64,000 bases of DNA from DASYLJ01 sp964404165 (GCA_964404165.1 CAYOIZ010000031.1:12765-76764), one strand, 5' to 3'; numbered from the stretch's first letter, positions 30,004 through 38,006 are shown. The notes: a model not told the origin generated them from the letters alone. Numbers and translations: made by a program.

Positions 30004-31311
30004 TCAGTCCTCGTCGTCCGTGTCGTCGGGGGCGGGCGCGCCGTGCAGACGGAACAGCGAGCGGGCGGCGTCGACGTAGAACGTCTCGCTCTCGCCCGCC
30101 TGGTGACTGCGCAACGCCGTCAGCGGCGCGTGCAGGATCTTGTTGACGATCGACCGCGTCAGGCGCTCGACGCCCTCGCGCTGCCGCGGGTCGCCGTCCG
30201 GCCCGAGCGCGGCCACCCAGCGCTCGACCTCGGCCTGCCGGATGCCTTCGAGCTTCTCGCGCAGCGCCACGATCGTCGGCACGACGCCGAGGCTCTGGAA
30301 CCAGCGCCAGAACGCGTCGACTTCGGCGTCGACGATGGCCTCGGCCCGCACCGCCTCGGTGGCGCGCGCGCCCCGGTTCTCGGCGATGACCCCCTCCAGA
30401 TCGTCGATGTCGTAGGTGTAGACGCCGTCGATCGCGTGCACCGACGGATCGATGCAGCGCGGGACCGCGACGTCGATCAGGAACATCGGCCGGTGCTTGC
30501 GCTCGCGCATGGCCTCCTCGACCTGTGCGCGACGGACGAGGAAGTCGTCGCCGGCGGCGGCCCCGATGACGAGGTCGGCGAGCGGCAGATAGCGCCCGAG
30601 CTTGTCGAACGGCACCGGCATGCCGCCGAGCTCGCGCGCCACGTCGATCGCGCGCTCGAAGGTGCGGTTCGCCACCATGAGCGAGCCGGTGCCCTGGGCC
30701 ATCAGCTGGCGTGCGCACAGCTCGCCCATGGTGCCGGCACCGATCAGCAGCGCGGTCTTGTCGCCGAAACCGTCGAAGATGTCGCGCGCCAGCTCGACCG
30801 CCGTCGAGCCCACGGAGACCGCCTTCTCCGCGATGCCGGTCTCGGAGCGGATGCGCTTCGCGACCGAGAACGACTTGTGGAAGCAGCGGTGCAGCACGCG
30901 CCCCGACGTGCCCGTCGCCGCCGCCACCGCGTACTGCTCCTTCAGCTGGCCGAGGATCTGCGGCTCGCCCACCACCATCGAGTCGAGGCTGGCAGCGACG
31001 CGGAAGAGGTGGCGCACCGCCTCGCGATCGTGGTGCACGTAGAGCGAGTCCTGCAGCAGGTCGTCCCCGAGGCCGTGCTGCTGCGAGAGGAACGACGGGA
31101 TGCCGGCCGCCACCTGGTCGGCGTCGGCGCCGCACGCGACCACCTCGACGCGATTGCAGGTCGAGAGGATCACGCCCTCCTCGATCCCCGGGAGCGCCAC
31201 CAGTCCGCGCAGCGCCGGCTCGAGATGGCCGTTCGAGAACGCCACGCGCTCGCGCACTTCGACGGGCGCAGTGTGATGGCTCAGGCCGACGAGGACGATG
31301 CGATGCTGCAC
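30004..31311 (-). CDS. hemA: Glutamyl-tRNA reductase
   Basis: Reduces glutamyl-tRNA to glutamate-1-semialdehyde, the entry to the C5 haem pathway. 435 residues. The catalytic Cys52 is in STCNRVEV; the NADPH domain has GAGTMGEL; the C-terminal dimerisation domain follows. Starts with GTG 2 nt after the CcsA/HemX-like stop codon; no ATG fits. The next enzyme, hemL, is not in the window. Confidence 0.97.
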   Translation of the reverse strand: MQHRIVLVGLSHHTAPVEVRERVAFSNGHLEPALRGLVALPGIEEGVILSTCNRVEVVACGADADQVAAGIPSFLSQQHGLGDDLLQDSLYVHHDREAVRHLFRVAASLDSMVVGEPQILGQLKEQYAVAAATGTSGRVLHRCFHKSFSVAKRIRSETGIAEKAVSVGSTAVELARDIFDGFGDKTALLIGAGTMGELCARQLMAQGTGSLMVANRTFERAIDVARELGGMPVPFDKLGRYLPLADLVIGAAAGDDFLVRRAQVEEAMRERKHRPMFLIDVAVPRCIDPSVHAIDGVYTYDIDDLEGVIAENRGARATEAVRAEAIVDAEVDAFWRWFQSLGVVPTIVALREKLEGIRQAEVERWVAALGPDGDPRQREGVERLTRSIVNKILHAPLTALRSHQAGESETFYVDAARSLFRLHGAPAPDDTDDED

Positions 31312-31313
31312 GT

Positions 31314-32138
31314 TCAGTACGCCTTGCCGTGCATCCCGATGCCGAGCAGGTTGACGCCGACCAGCGACACGACGATGGCCGCGAAGCCCGCGATGGTGAG
31401 CTGCGCCGCCCAGCGCCCACGCCATCCCGCCGTCATGCGCCCCTGGAGCAGGACGACGTAGAGCGTCCACACCAGCATGGTGAAGACGACCTTGGGGTCG
31501 GCCATCCAGGCGCTGTCCCACTCGGCCTCGTGGGCCCAGACGATGCCGGACACGATGCCGAGCGTCAGCAGGATGAGGCCCCACTTGAGGCAGTTGTGGC
31601 TCAGCGAGTCGAGGCGCTCGAGCGACGGCAGACCGTGCAGGACGCCGCGACCGCGATGCGTCTTCAGCCGGCGCTCCTGCACGAGGTAGAGGATGCTGGC
31701 ACTGCACGCGATGGCGAACGCCGCGTCGCCGAGCAGTGCCAGCAGCACGTGCACCGGTAACCACACGCTGCGCAGCACGTCCGGCAGCGGCTGCGCGCCG
31801 CCCTTCACGACGCTCGCGGCGAGCGTCATGCCGAACGCCAGCGGCATGATGACGGCGCCGAGCGCCATGAGCGGGCCACGGAGCTGGACCGCCAGGAAGA
31901 GTCCCACCAACAGGGCCGCGAGCAGCGACAGGCCCTCGCCGAAGTTCGCCACCGGCAGGTGACCGACCAGCACCGCCCGCATCAGGATCGAGGCCACGTG
32001 CAGCAACAGGCCCCCGCCGAGAAGCCACATCAGCAGACGGTGCGGGAAATCGCGGCTGGTGCTGGCGATGCCCATCAGCACCGCCACCGTGGCCGCCAGG
32101 TAGAGGCCGGCGGCACCGCGAAGCAGGACGATCTCCAT
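31314..32138 (-). CDS. CcsA/HemX-type cytochrome c assembly membrane protein
   Basis: A 274-residue protein with eight or so membrane helices. The WxWD-type haem-handling segment is not fully standard, but conserved His residues and a WAHEAEWDSAW loop are present, as in the CcsA/ResC family. Members encoded directly before hemA are often named HemX and influence HemA level or haem export. It precedes hemA by 2 nt and follows the sirohaem gene by 2 nt. Confidence 0.88.
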   Translation of the reverse strand: MEIVLLRGAAGLYLAATVAVLMGIASTSRDFPHRLLMWLLGGGLLLHVASILMRAVLVGHLPVANFGEGLSLLAALLVGLFLAVQLRGPLMALGAVIMPLAFGMTLAASVVKGGAQPLPDVLRSVWLPVHVLLALLGDAAFAIACSASILYLVQERRLKTHRGRGVLHGLPSLERLDSLSHNCLKWGLILLTLGIVSGIVWAHEAEWDSAWMADPKVVFTMLVWTLYVVLLQGRMTAGWRGRWAAQLTIAGFAAIVVSLVGVNLLGIGMHGKAY

Positions 32139-32140
32139 CT

Positions 32141-32797
32141 TCAGTCCCCCGCCCCGAGGTCGAGACGATCCAGGGTGCAGGTCGCACCCGCCACCTCCGC
32201 CAGCAGCCGGTCGATGCCGGGGCGGTCGTCCCGTCGCACCAGCTCGAGCAACGGCGAGTCGAGCAGCGACGCCATGACGGCCATACGGGCCGGATCGCCG
32301 TCGAGATGCCGTCGCACCGCCCCCAGGATCGCCACGAAGGGGCCGTACTCGGGTCCGACGTGCGTCTCCAGCTCGCGACGCAGCCGGGCCGCCAGGCCGG
32401 GGCTCGACCCGCCCGTCCCGATCGCGATGCGGAGATCGCCGCGATCGACGATCGCCCCGGCGTAGAAGCTGCACGCGTCCGGGACGTCCACCACGTTCAG
32501 GAGCACCCGCTCCCGCTCGGCATCCCCGCGGAGCCTGGCGATCAGGTCGGGGGCCCGGGTGACGGCGTAGGCCAGCGTCGCGCCCGCCAGGTCGTCGGAC
32601 CGATAGGGACGGGCATGCCATTCGAGGGCACCCGCCGCATGCCGATCGGCCAGGGCCGGGGTGACCTCGGGGGCGACCACCGTCACGCGGGCACCGGCGG
32701 CCAGGCACTCGAGGGCCTTGGCCTCGGCCAGCACGTCGCCACCGACGACGACACAGCGTCGCCCGTCGAGGCGGAGAAACACCGCATGGGTCCGCAT
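32141..32797 (-). CDS. Precorrin-2 dehydrogenase / sirohydrochlorin ferrochelatase (CysG N-terminal type)
   Basis: A 218-residue protein matching the NAD-dependent half of sirohaem synthase (Met8p/CysG-N/SirC): VVVGGDVLAEAKALECL for NAD, VVAPEVTP, and GTGGSSPGLAARLR for the catalytic part. It oxidises precorrin-2, made by the CobA part of the downstream fusion, to sirohydrochlorin and may insert iron. Sirohaem serves sulfite or nitrite reductases, so it fits with sat at the left of the window. First gene of the haem operon. Confidence 0.93.
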   Translation of the reverse strand: MRTHAVFLRLDGRRCVVVGGDVLAEAKALECLAAGARVTVVAPEVTPALADRHAAGALEWHARPYRSDDLAGATLAYAVTRAPDLIARLRGDAERERVLLNVVDVPDACSFYAGAIVDRGDLRIAIGTGGSSPGLAARLRRELETHVGPEYGPFVAILGAVRRHLDGDPARMAVMASLLDSPLLELVRRDDRPGIDRLLAEVAGATCTLDRLDLGAGD

Positions 32798-32830
32798 CCT
32801 CGGCGGATGCTATCAGATGGTCCCCGTAGC

Positions 32831-32861
32831 AAAAACGCCGAGCCCGAGCGCCATCTCGGGC
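32831..32861 (-). terminator. Rho-independent terminator after the lytic transglycosylase gene
   Basis: Read on the minus strand, a perfect 7-bp stem GCCCGAG/CTCGGGC with a 6-nt loop (32842-32861) is followed after a short spacer by five T residues (32835-32831). It lies just beyond the stop of the mltD-like gene and separates it from the sirohaem/haem operon. Confidence 0.75.
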
Positions 32862-32867
32862 GGTCGC

Positions 32868-34265
32868 TCAGCTCTGGCCGGGGATGCGGAGGACCTGGCC
32901 CGTCTTGATGGTCTTGCTCTTGCCGAGACGGTTCGCGGTCCGGAGCGACTTCTCGCTGACACGATACTTCTGCGCGATGGCCGAGAGGGTCTGGCCCTTC
33001 TTCACCCGATGGGTGACGGCGGCGTTCCTGGTCTGGCCGCTGCGCTGGCCGTTGCGGCGTGTGGGCGGCGGGGGCGCGGAGACCCGGACGACCCGTTCCT
33101 CGGCCACCAGCTCGGCGAACCGCTCTTCGAACCCGTCCCCGGACGGCTTCGGGACGCGCAGGGAGTAACCCGCGGGAATGGGCCGCTGCCCCTGCACCAC
33201 GGGGTCCATCAGGGCGGGGTTCAGGCTGGCCAGCGTGTCGGCGTCGGTCCGTGCCAGTCGTGCGGCCACCTCGAGACCGATCGACTGATCGAGCGGGATG
33301 ACGTGCGTCGGCAGGGGCGGCTCCGGCGTGATCTTCCCGAAGTAGGTCTCGTGGTGCTTGTCGACGTCGAGCGCAGCGAGGAACTCGGGATAGAAGTTGC
33401 GCGACGCGAAGCCGAACGCCGGTCCGCGATACTCGCGGATGATGGTGGCGATGTCGGAGGTGCCGGTTTCGCGAACGGCGCGCGACATGCCGCCCGGGCC
33501 GTGGTTGTAGGCGGTGATCGCCAGCGGCCACGAACCGAGCCGGTCGTAGTTGCCGCCGAGGAAGCGCGCCGCGGCGCGCGTCGACGCGATGGGATCCCTG
33601 CGCTCGTCGACCAGCCCGCCGACGTCCATGTAGAGGCGACCAGTGGACGGCATGAACTGCCAGATGCCGGCGGCACCGACCTTGGAATAGGCGTGCAGGT
33701 TGAAGCACGACTCGATGAGCGGCAGGCGCGTCAGCTCGGTGGGCAGCCCCGCCTCGCTGAAGATGCGCTCCATCTCGGGGAAGTAGCGACGCGCGTGGCG
33801 GTAGCCTTCCTCGAACTTCTCACGGATGCCGCGCTGGCTGCGCAGGCGCTTGTCGTCGGTGGCGTCGATGAACTTGGTGGGGCTGCCGTCGTTCTTGAAG
33901 AGGTCGCGGATGCGGCGCTCCTCGACCGTCAGCTGGTCGTTGCTCGCTCCGTCCTGGAGACGACGGAGCAACGTCCGGATGCGATCCATCTCGAGGTCGG
34001 TCTCCTCCTTCTGGAGACGCTCGACCTCGATGAGGCTGGTGCCGTTCGCGACCAGGTCGCGGAAGTCGAGCACGCTGTAGACCTTGTCGAGATCCACGGT
34101 GTCGTGCACAACGACCTGGTACTTGGAGTACTCGGCGAAGACGCGACGCCAGAACGCGATCTGGTGCTCGATCTCGGGCGGGCGCGGGAACGCAGCCGTG
34201 GCGGCATCGGCGACCGGAGCGAGCAGGGACAGTACGAGGGCGACGACGACCGATAGTGCGCGCAT
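32868..34265 (-). CDS. MltD-like membrane-bound lytic transglycosylase with LysM
   Basis: Cuts peptidoglycan glycan strands. 465 residues. A signal peptide ends near ADAATA; the SLT domain has the catalytic Glu in LTRLPLIESCFN, then AGIWQFMPSTGR and AITAYNHGPGG. At least one LysM repeat lies at the C-terminus (VKKGQTLSAIAQKYRV) and a degenerate one may precede it. The ATG at MRALSVV was preferred over an upstream in-frame ATG because it begins the signal peptide. It is the last chromosomal gene before the phage region. Confidence 0.95.
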   Translation of the reverse strand: MRALSVVVALVLSLLAPVADAATAAFPRPPEIEHQIAFWRRVFAEYSKYQVVVHDTVDLDKVYSVLDFRDLVANGTSLIEVERLQKEETDLEMDRIRTLLRRLQDGASNDQLTVEERRIRDLFKNDGSPTKFIDATDDKRLRSQRGIREKFEEGYRHARRYFPEMERIFSEAGLPTELTRLPLIESCFNLHAYSKVGAAGIWQFMPSTGRLYMDVGGLVDERRDPIASTRAAARFLGGNYDRLGSWPLAITAYNHGPGGMSRAVRETGTSDIATIIREYRGPAFGFASRNFYPEFLAALDVDKHHETYFGKITPEPPLPTHVIPLDQSIGLEVAARLARTDADTLASLNPALMDPVVQGQRPIPAGYSLRVPKPSGDGFEERFAELVAEERVVRVSAPPPPTRRNGQRSGQTRNAAVTHRVKKGQTLSAIAQKYRVSEKSLRTANRLGKSKTIKTGQVLRIPGQS

Positions 34266-34314
34266 GGAACTCCCTGCCCCTCCCACGACCCCAACCTCAA
34301 CGACCTGAGATCGA

Positions 34315-34344
34315 ATCGTACCAAACCGCTCTGAAAAGAGTCAA
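34315..34344 (-). promoter_or_regulatory. Promoter upstream of the mltD-like gene
   Basis: On the minus strand TTGACT (34344-34339) and TACGAT (34320-34315) are separated by 18 nt, about 50 nt before the mltD-like ATG. The -35 overlaps the end of the YdaS-like gene, so this gene may also read into mltD. Confidence 0.45.
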
Positions 34345-34751
34345 ACATTTTTGCCGACGTGGCGTCGGCGGATCGTGCTCAAGACGCGCGGTTCGCGCTG
34401 ACGCGCCGCCGGCGTCGGCACATCTGAGGCAGCGGCAGTAGCGGCGCTCCGACGCGACGCCACGGTGAGGGTCTCACCCGTCGCCACCCGATCGGGGTGA
34501 CGCTCCGGACCTCGCCACGGCACCAGCGCCATCAGTTCCGTCGCCGGAACCATGCAGCCCGCGCTGCGTGTCGCCTCCTCGATCCGCAGGGCGGCGTCAC
34601 GCACCTGCACCATCCCGGAACTGAGCAGCGAGTGCACCGCCGAGTTGGAGCACCCGAGCGCGTTCGACGCCTTTGTCGGCCCGCCGAGGACGACGTACAC
34701 GGCTTCCTCGATCGCGTTCCGAATCCTCTTGCCGGTTTCTGCCGTGAGCAT
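34341..34751 (-). CDS. YdaS/Cro-like helix-turn-helix regulator
   Basis: A 136-residue protein whose N-terminal 65 residues fit the YdaS/Cro helix-turn-helix type (GGPTKASNALGCSNSAVHSLL, then a VRDAALRIEEATRSAG wing). The C-terminal half is basic, Arg/Ala-rich and probably disordered. Such proteins act as Cro-like regulators in lambdoid prophages. Divergent from the XRE-like gene at 34861, with a palindromic site between them. The start at MLTAETGKR was chosen because a longer start would overlap the putative -10 region. Confidence 0.7.
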   Translation of the reverse strand: MLTAETGKRIRNAIEEAVYVVLGGPTKASNALGCSNSAVHSLLSSGMVQVRDAALRIEEATRSAGCMVPATELMALVPWRGPERHPDRVATGETLTVASRRSAATAAASDVPTPAARQREPRVLSTIRRRHVGKNV

Positions 34752-34759
34752 GACTCGGG

Positions 34760-34788
34760 GGAGTAGCACCCCGCCCAGGATGCGTCAA
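34760..34788 (-). promoter_or_regulatory. Leftward promoter of the YdaS-like gene
   Basis: Read on the minus strand, TTGACG (34788-34783) and TACTCC (34765-34760) are separated by 17 nt. The ATG follows only 8 nt after the -10, so the transcript would be leaderless or nearly so. The -35 is good, the -10 weak. Confidence 0.4.
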
Positions 34789-34807
34789 CAGGAATCGCCC
34801 GCATCCT
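34777..34807. promoter_or_regulatory. Candidate operator, inverted repeat in the divergent control region
   Basis: AGGATGCG (34777-34784) and CGCATCCT (34800-34807) are exact reverse complements separated by 15 nt. The left arm overlaps the -35 of the leftward promoter, so binding would repress the YdaS-like gene. Confidence 0.45.
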
Positions 34808-34823
34808 CCATATCAAAGCCGTC

Positions 34824-34852
34824 TTGACATCCCCTCGCCAGTCGGCTAGCTA
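34824..34852 (+). promoter_or_regulatory. Rightward promoter of the XRE-like gene
   Basis: A perfect TTGACA (34824-34829), 17 nt spacer and TAGCTA (34847-34852). The GTG start of the XRE-like gene lies 8 nt after the -10, again pointing to a leaderless transcript. Confidence 0.6.
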
Positions 34853-34860
34853 GTCAGGTC

Positions 34861-35055
34861 GTGTCGAGGGACGCATGGACGGCGGATCGCATTCGGGCGC
34901 TGCGCGGCCGGCTCGGGTTGAGTCAGGAGCGCTTCGCGGCGCGCGTCGGCACGACGAGCGGCACCGTCAGCAAGTGGGAGCGATGTGAGACCCGGCCAAT
35001 GCCGATGGCGTGCGAGCTGCTCGAGCGCCTCGAGCGTGAGGAGAGCGGGCGGTGA
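34861..35055 (+). CDS. XRE-family helix-turn-helix protein
   Basis: A 64-residue single-domain protein: RIRALRGRLGLSQERFAARVG followed by the recognition helix region GTVSKWERCETRPMP. It is a minimal XRE/Cro DNA-binding domain. GTG start, no Shine-Dalgarno, consistent with a leaderless message from the promoter just upstream. Partner in a divergent switch with the YdaS-like gene. Confidence 0.8.
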   Translation: MSRDAWTADRIRALRGRLGLSQERFAARVGTTSGTVSKWERCETRPMPMACELLERLEREESGR

Positions 35056-35069
35056 GGTTCGGGTTCGGG

Positions 35070-35447
35070 CTAGCGGTTGCGCTGGAAACGCAACGTCACG
35101 AATCCGCGGCGGCCGTCGTCGCAGAGGAACGTCCCGGAGAAGGTGCTGCCCGGGCACACGCCGTCGAATTCGCAGAACGCCCTGGTTCGGCGATCGCCGA
35201 TGGTGCCGAAGGCCGTTCCTCCGCCGAGACAGAACAGCTCGAAAAATCCACGCTTGAAGACACAGCCGGAGCCCCGGCACCGGAAAGCGGTGTCGACGCG
35301 CGCGAAGCCGAACCCGTAGTCTACTCGTCCCTGCAGGCGTGCTCTCGACGGACGTCCGTCTACGCCGAGGGCGCCGGTGTAGACGGCAGCGCCCGCCGGC
35401 ATCGCCAGACTCAAAACCAGACCCATCGCCAGAATGATCACACGCAT
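35070..35447 (-). CDS. Secreted Cys-containing protein, function unknown
   Basis: A 125-residue protein with a clean signal peptide (MRVIILAMGLVLSLAMPAGA, residues 1-20) and about six cysteines (pairs such as FRCRGSGC and FCEFDGVC) in a beta-rich domain with GFVTLRFQRNR at the end. It is encoded on the minus strand while the surrounding early genes run plus, which is typical of a lysogenic-conversion (moron) gene. Its own TTGACG -35-like box lies upstream. No family recognised. Confidence 0.6.
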   Translation of the reverse strand: MRVIILAMGLVLSLAMPAGAAVYTGALGVDGRPSRARLQGRVDYGFGFARVDTAFRCRGSGCVFKRGFFELFCLGGGTAFGTIGDRRTRAFCEFDGVCPGSTFSGTFLCDDGRRGFVTLRFQRNR

Positions 35448-35509
35448 GCCGTCTGGCGTACCGCCGATGCGTACACCGCGTCAACCATTTCTGACTGAGG
35501 AGGGATGTC

Positions 35510-35731
35510 ATGGAGCACATCAATCGCACCGAGGTCGTAGCCCGGTACCTGACCCTGGCCGAGCACTCGACCAACATGGCCGGCTTCTTCCGGGAGCGGG
35601 CGGCCGACGTCGAGAAGATCCCCCCGCGCGTCCTCGGAACGGTCCTGCCGGGGCACGTCCAGGCGCTGACCGACTTCGAGCGGGTGGCGGGGCTGAGCAT
35701 CGGGCAGCGACACGGCCTGGTGGCGGGCTGA
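35510..35731 (+). CDS. Small phage protein, function unknown
   Basis: A 73-residue soluble, helical protein (EVVARYLTLAEHSTNMAGFF) with a strong AGGAGG Shine-Dalgarno just before the ATG. It opens the long rightward operon of overlapping phage genes. No motif recognised. Confidence 0.6.
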   Translation: MEHINRTEVVARYLTLAEHSTNMAGFFRERAADVEKIPPRVLGTVLPGHVQALTDFERVAGLSIGQRHGLVAG

Positions 35732-35735
35732 CGCG

Positions 35736-35960
35736 ATGCCCGAGAAGCGCCTCGTCTTCGACCTCGCCACGTCGACGCTCCGCTGCACAGGATGCGGACG
35801 GGGCCAGCGGCTGAACGGCGCCACGATCCCGCTCGTCCGTCTCGTTCAGCTCTGCGAGGCGTTCGTCGCCGAGCACACCACCTGTGGACTGCCGGCGAAC
35901 GCCAGCAAGGGCGAGGTGCTCAATGCCCTGGCCGGCGTGCTTGGGGCGCGGAGCGCATGA
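35736..35960 (+). CDS. Small CxxC-containing phage protein
   Basis: A 74-residue protein with CTGC (residues 17-20) and a later HTTC (about 47-50), a possible zinc-binding set. It overlaps the next gene by 4 nt (ATGA). Function unknown. Confidence 0.6.
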   Translation: MPEKRLVFDLATSTLRCTGCGRGQRLNGATIPLVRLVQLCEAFVAEHTTCGLPANASKGEVLNALAGVLGARSA

Positions 35961-36775
35961 AGGGCCCGACCTACCTCTCGTACCAGGCCCGCTCCTTCGC
36001 CTGTGAGAGCTGCGGCAACACCCGCACCGCGCCGGAGAGCGGGCGCACCCGCGAGCTCGTCGAGGCGATCGCCGCCTTCGAAGCCGACCACGCGCATTGC
36101 AGCGGATGGGACGACCGCCCGCCGGGGCGCGTCTACAACGATCGCCCCGACCTCGAGGCGCGCCTCGCCCAGGCCGCCATCCTCGCGGCGGCCGTCCGTC
36201 GCGGCGAGCGACTCCGGAATCCTCCCGCGGGTGGGACGACGCGCGACCGCTATCAGAACATCCACGCACAGATCACGCATGCGCAGGAGGCCGTGCGAGT
36301 CGCGCTCGCCGAATGGGATCGCCTGCCGACGACACGCCGGCTCGCCAGTCTTGAGCGGTGCGCCCCCCTCCTCGAGCGCTGCGCCAACCCGGCCGTGCGG
36401 GAGGCCGTCACGTTCGCGGCGATGTTCTGCTCGGACCAGCAGCTGGGGCTCGACGTACAGGTCCGCCTCGCGAGCCTGTTGAGCGGCGTCCTGCTCGACG
36501 TGCGGTACGAGGGGCAGGAGGCGGCCGTGCGCGCCAGGGTGACGGCGATCTTCGCACGCAGCGCGCCCGGCTATCAGCCGTCGCTCCCAGAGATCCCGAG
36601 CGGCCCCGCCTTCGACGTTGCCGCCGGCGACTGGCTGGTGATCGTCCCGACGAAGACGAAGGCCAAGGCCGTCACGCGGTGTCGATCCGAGGACGAGCTC
36701 GAGGCGATGCTCGCACGAGTCGATCATCTGAAGGCGACGGCGGTGCTCGTGGCGCACGCGGCGGTACGCCCGTGA
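35957..36775 (+). CDS. Phage protein with N-terminal CxxC motif, unknown
   Basis: A 272-residue protein. The N-terminus has CESC (residues 15-18) and HCSGWDD, which may bind zinc, and repeats the arrangement of the preceding 74-residue gene. The middle is helical with an LLERCANPAVREAV segment; the C-terminus is a mixed alpha/beta domain (DWLVIVPTKTKAKAV). ATG overlaps the previous stop by 4 nt, and the end overlaps the HNH gene by 4 nt. I recognise no family. Confidence 0.6.
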   Translation: MKGPTYLSYQARSFACESCGNTRTAPESGRTRELVEAIAAFEADHAHCSGWDDRPPGRVYNDRPDLEARLAQAAILAAAVRRGERLRNPPAGGTTRDRYQNIHAQITHAQEAVRVALAEWDRLPTTRRLASLERCAPLLERCANPAVREAVTFAAMFCSDQQLGLDVQVRLASLLSGVLLDVRYEGQEAAVRARVTAIFARSAPGYQPSLPEIPSGPAFDVAAGDWLVIVPTKTKAKAVTRCRSEDELEAMLARVDHLKATAVLVAHAAVRP

Positions 36776-37095
36776 GCGAGATGACCGAGCTGCCCTTCGG
36801 CAAGGTGCGCCGCCTGGTCGACGACAAGGCGCTGAAGGCCTACCGACGCTCGCACGTCACGTGTGAGCTCGAGGGCTGCTTCCGGATGTCGGCGCCCGAA
36901 CCCCACCACCTTCGGAGCCGGGCACAGGGACGGGACGATTCGGACGCGAACCTGCTGAGCCTGTGCCGAAGCCACCACCTCGAGTGGCACCGGATCGGTG
37001 GACGGAAGTGGTTCTGGCTGCACCGCCTTGAGCTGCTCGAGGACGCGCGGAAGAAGGTCGCCGCGGCCCTGCGTATCGACGAGGACGCCGCGTGA
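36772..37095 (+). CDS. HNH-type nuclease-like protein
   Basis: A 107-residue protein with a zinc-ribbon-like CELEGC and a core PEPHHLRSR ... DANLLSLCRSHHLEWH, which fits an HNH endonuclease (His, Asn, His spaced normally, with Cys pairs as structural zinc ligands). Phage HNH proteins of this size nick or cut DNA in recombination, packaging or homing. GTG start overlapping the previous stop; an ATG three codons later is an alternative. Confidence 0.75.
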   Translation: MSEMTELPFGKVRRLVDDKALKAYRRSHVTCELEGCFRMSAPEPHHLRSRAQGRDDSDANLLSLCRSHHLEWHRIGGRKWFWLHRLELLEDARKKVAAALRIDEDAA

Positions 37096-37217
37096 GCTGC
37101 GCCTGCACCACTTCGCAGCGACCCGTCGGCTGCGTTCGCTGCCTGCGGAAATACTGCTGCCCTCGGGCGCTGTTCGCAGAGCACCCCGACGGCGTGTGTC
37201 CCGCAACGAACGGTTGA
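37092..37217 (+). CDS. 41-residue Cys-rich phage protein
   Basis: A very short gene with GTG overlapping the HNH stop by 4 nt. It has seven cysteines in 41 residues (CAC, CVRC, CC and a final VCP), suggesting a treble-clef or similar zinc site. Supported by the overlap and the Cys pattern; it could still be spurious. Confidence 0.5.
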   Translation: MSCACTTSQRPVGCVRCLRKYCCPRALFAEHPDGVCPATNG

Positions 37218-37252
37218 GGAGAGAGCCGGCACGGCCGGCGAGGAGGATTGCG

Positions 37253-37489
37253 ATGGACGGATTCGTAGCGAACGTGTGGGCGGAGGTGATGCGCCTCCCG
37301 TGGACAGCGCTCTTCGGGTTGATCGTGGCGACGGTGGTCTCGACCCTGCTGGTGGTCGGGATCATCGTCGGGTTCATCGCCGACGTGCATCGGTTCACGC
37401 AGACGCGGAAGTCGCAGGGCGATCATCCGCGTCTGGAAGTGCGGAACGACGACGTGCGCGAGCGGCTGACGGGCCACGGGGCCGCCTGA
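37253..37489 (+). CDS. Small single-pass membrane protein
   Basis: A 78-residue protein with one strong helix (ALFGLIVATVVSTLLVVGII, residues 22-41) and a basic, soluble C-terminal tail. A perfect AGGAGG Shine-Dalgarno precedes the ATG. A role in the membrane during early infection is possible. No family recognised. Confidence 0.65.
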   Translation: MDGFVANVWAEVMRLPWTALFGLIVATVVSTLLVVGIIVGFIADVHRFTQTRKSQGDHPRLEVRNDDVRERLTGHGAA

Positions 37490-37887
37490 TGGCGCGGCGC
37501 ACCCAAGAGCCGGAAGTGACGATGCCGGCGGAAGACCGCGAGCGCGTCGAGAAGGTGGTGGCGCTCGCATTCGGTGGGCTCCACAACGTCGACCGCCTGC
37601 GCTTCTACGGCTTCTACGCGACCTGCGGCACGCACGGCGGCGAGCTGGCGACCTGGGACGGCAATCGCCTGACCGCGCTCGTGGTCGCCGGGCACGACCA
37701 GGGCGTGCGCGTGTCGGTGAGCGCCCGCGGCATGCGGTTGGAGGTCATGCTGCATCCGCGTCGCTGTCGCGCCGGACGCATCGCCCATCGCCACCCGACG
37801 CTCGAGGACGCCATCGCCCGATACGGCGAGCGCGACGTCTGGACGCCCCCGGCCGACGAGGCAGCGCCGGAGAGTGGCGCGGCATGA
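37489..37887 (+). CDS. Phage protein, function unknown
   Basis: A 132-residue soluble protein. Its central half has the pattern GLHNVDRLRFYGFYATCG and a beta-rich VVAGHDQGVRVSVSARG, then a His-rich RIAHRHPTLEDAI segment. The ATG overlaps the preceding stop by 1 nt. No family recognised. Confidence 0.6.
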   Translation: MARRTQEPEVTMPAEDRERVEKVVALAFGGLHNVDRLRFYGFYATCGTHGGELATWDGNRLTALVVAGHDQGVRVSVSARGMRLEVMLHPRRCRAGRIAHRHPTLEDAIARYGERDVWTPPADEAAPESGAA

Positions 37888-38006
37888 AGCTGCCCTGCGG
37901 CTGCATCACGAACGAGGCCGGTACGTGCATCCGGTCGTTCTTCGCCTTCTGCTTTCACGCGGCGGAGTTCGATCGAGCGAAGTGGCTGCAACGGAGGAAG
38001 GGTTGA
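37884..38006 (+). CDS. 40-residue Cys-containing phage protein
   Basis: ATG overlaps the previous stop by 4 nt and its stop overlaps the next ATG by 1 nt. The product has CGC, a further Cys and FCFH, so may bind a metal. Too short to be certain, but the overlaps on both sides favour a real gene. Confidence 0.5.
   Translation: MKLPCGCITNEAGTCIRSFFAFCFHAAEFDRAKWLQRRKG

Noticed and set aside
27548..34352. Shared short sequence AACATTTTTGC near 27.55 and 34.35 kb, considered as an att repeat
   Set aside because: The two copies are in opposite orientation and only about 11 nt long, and the first lies inside the coding end of the CobA-HemD gene.
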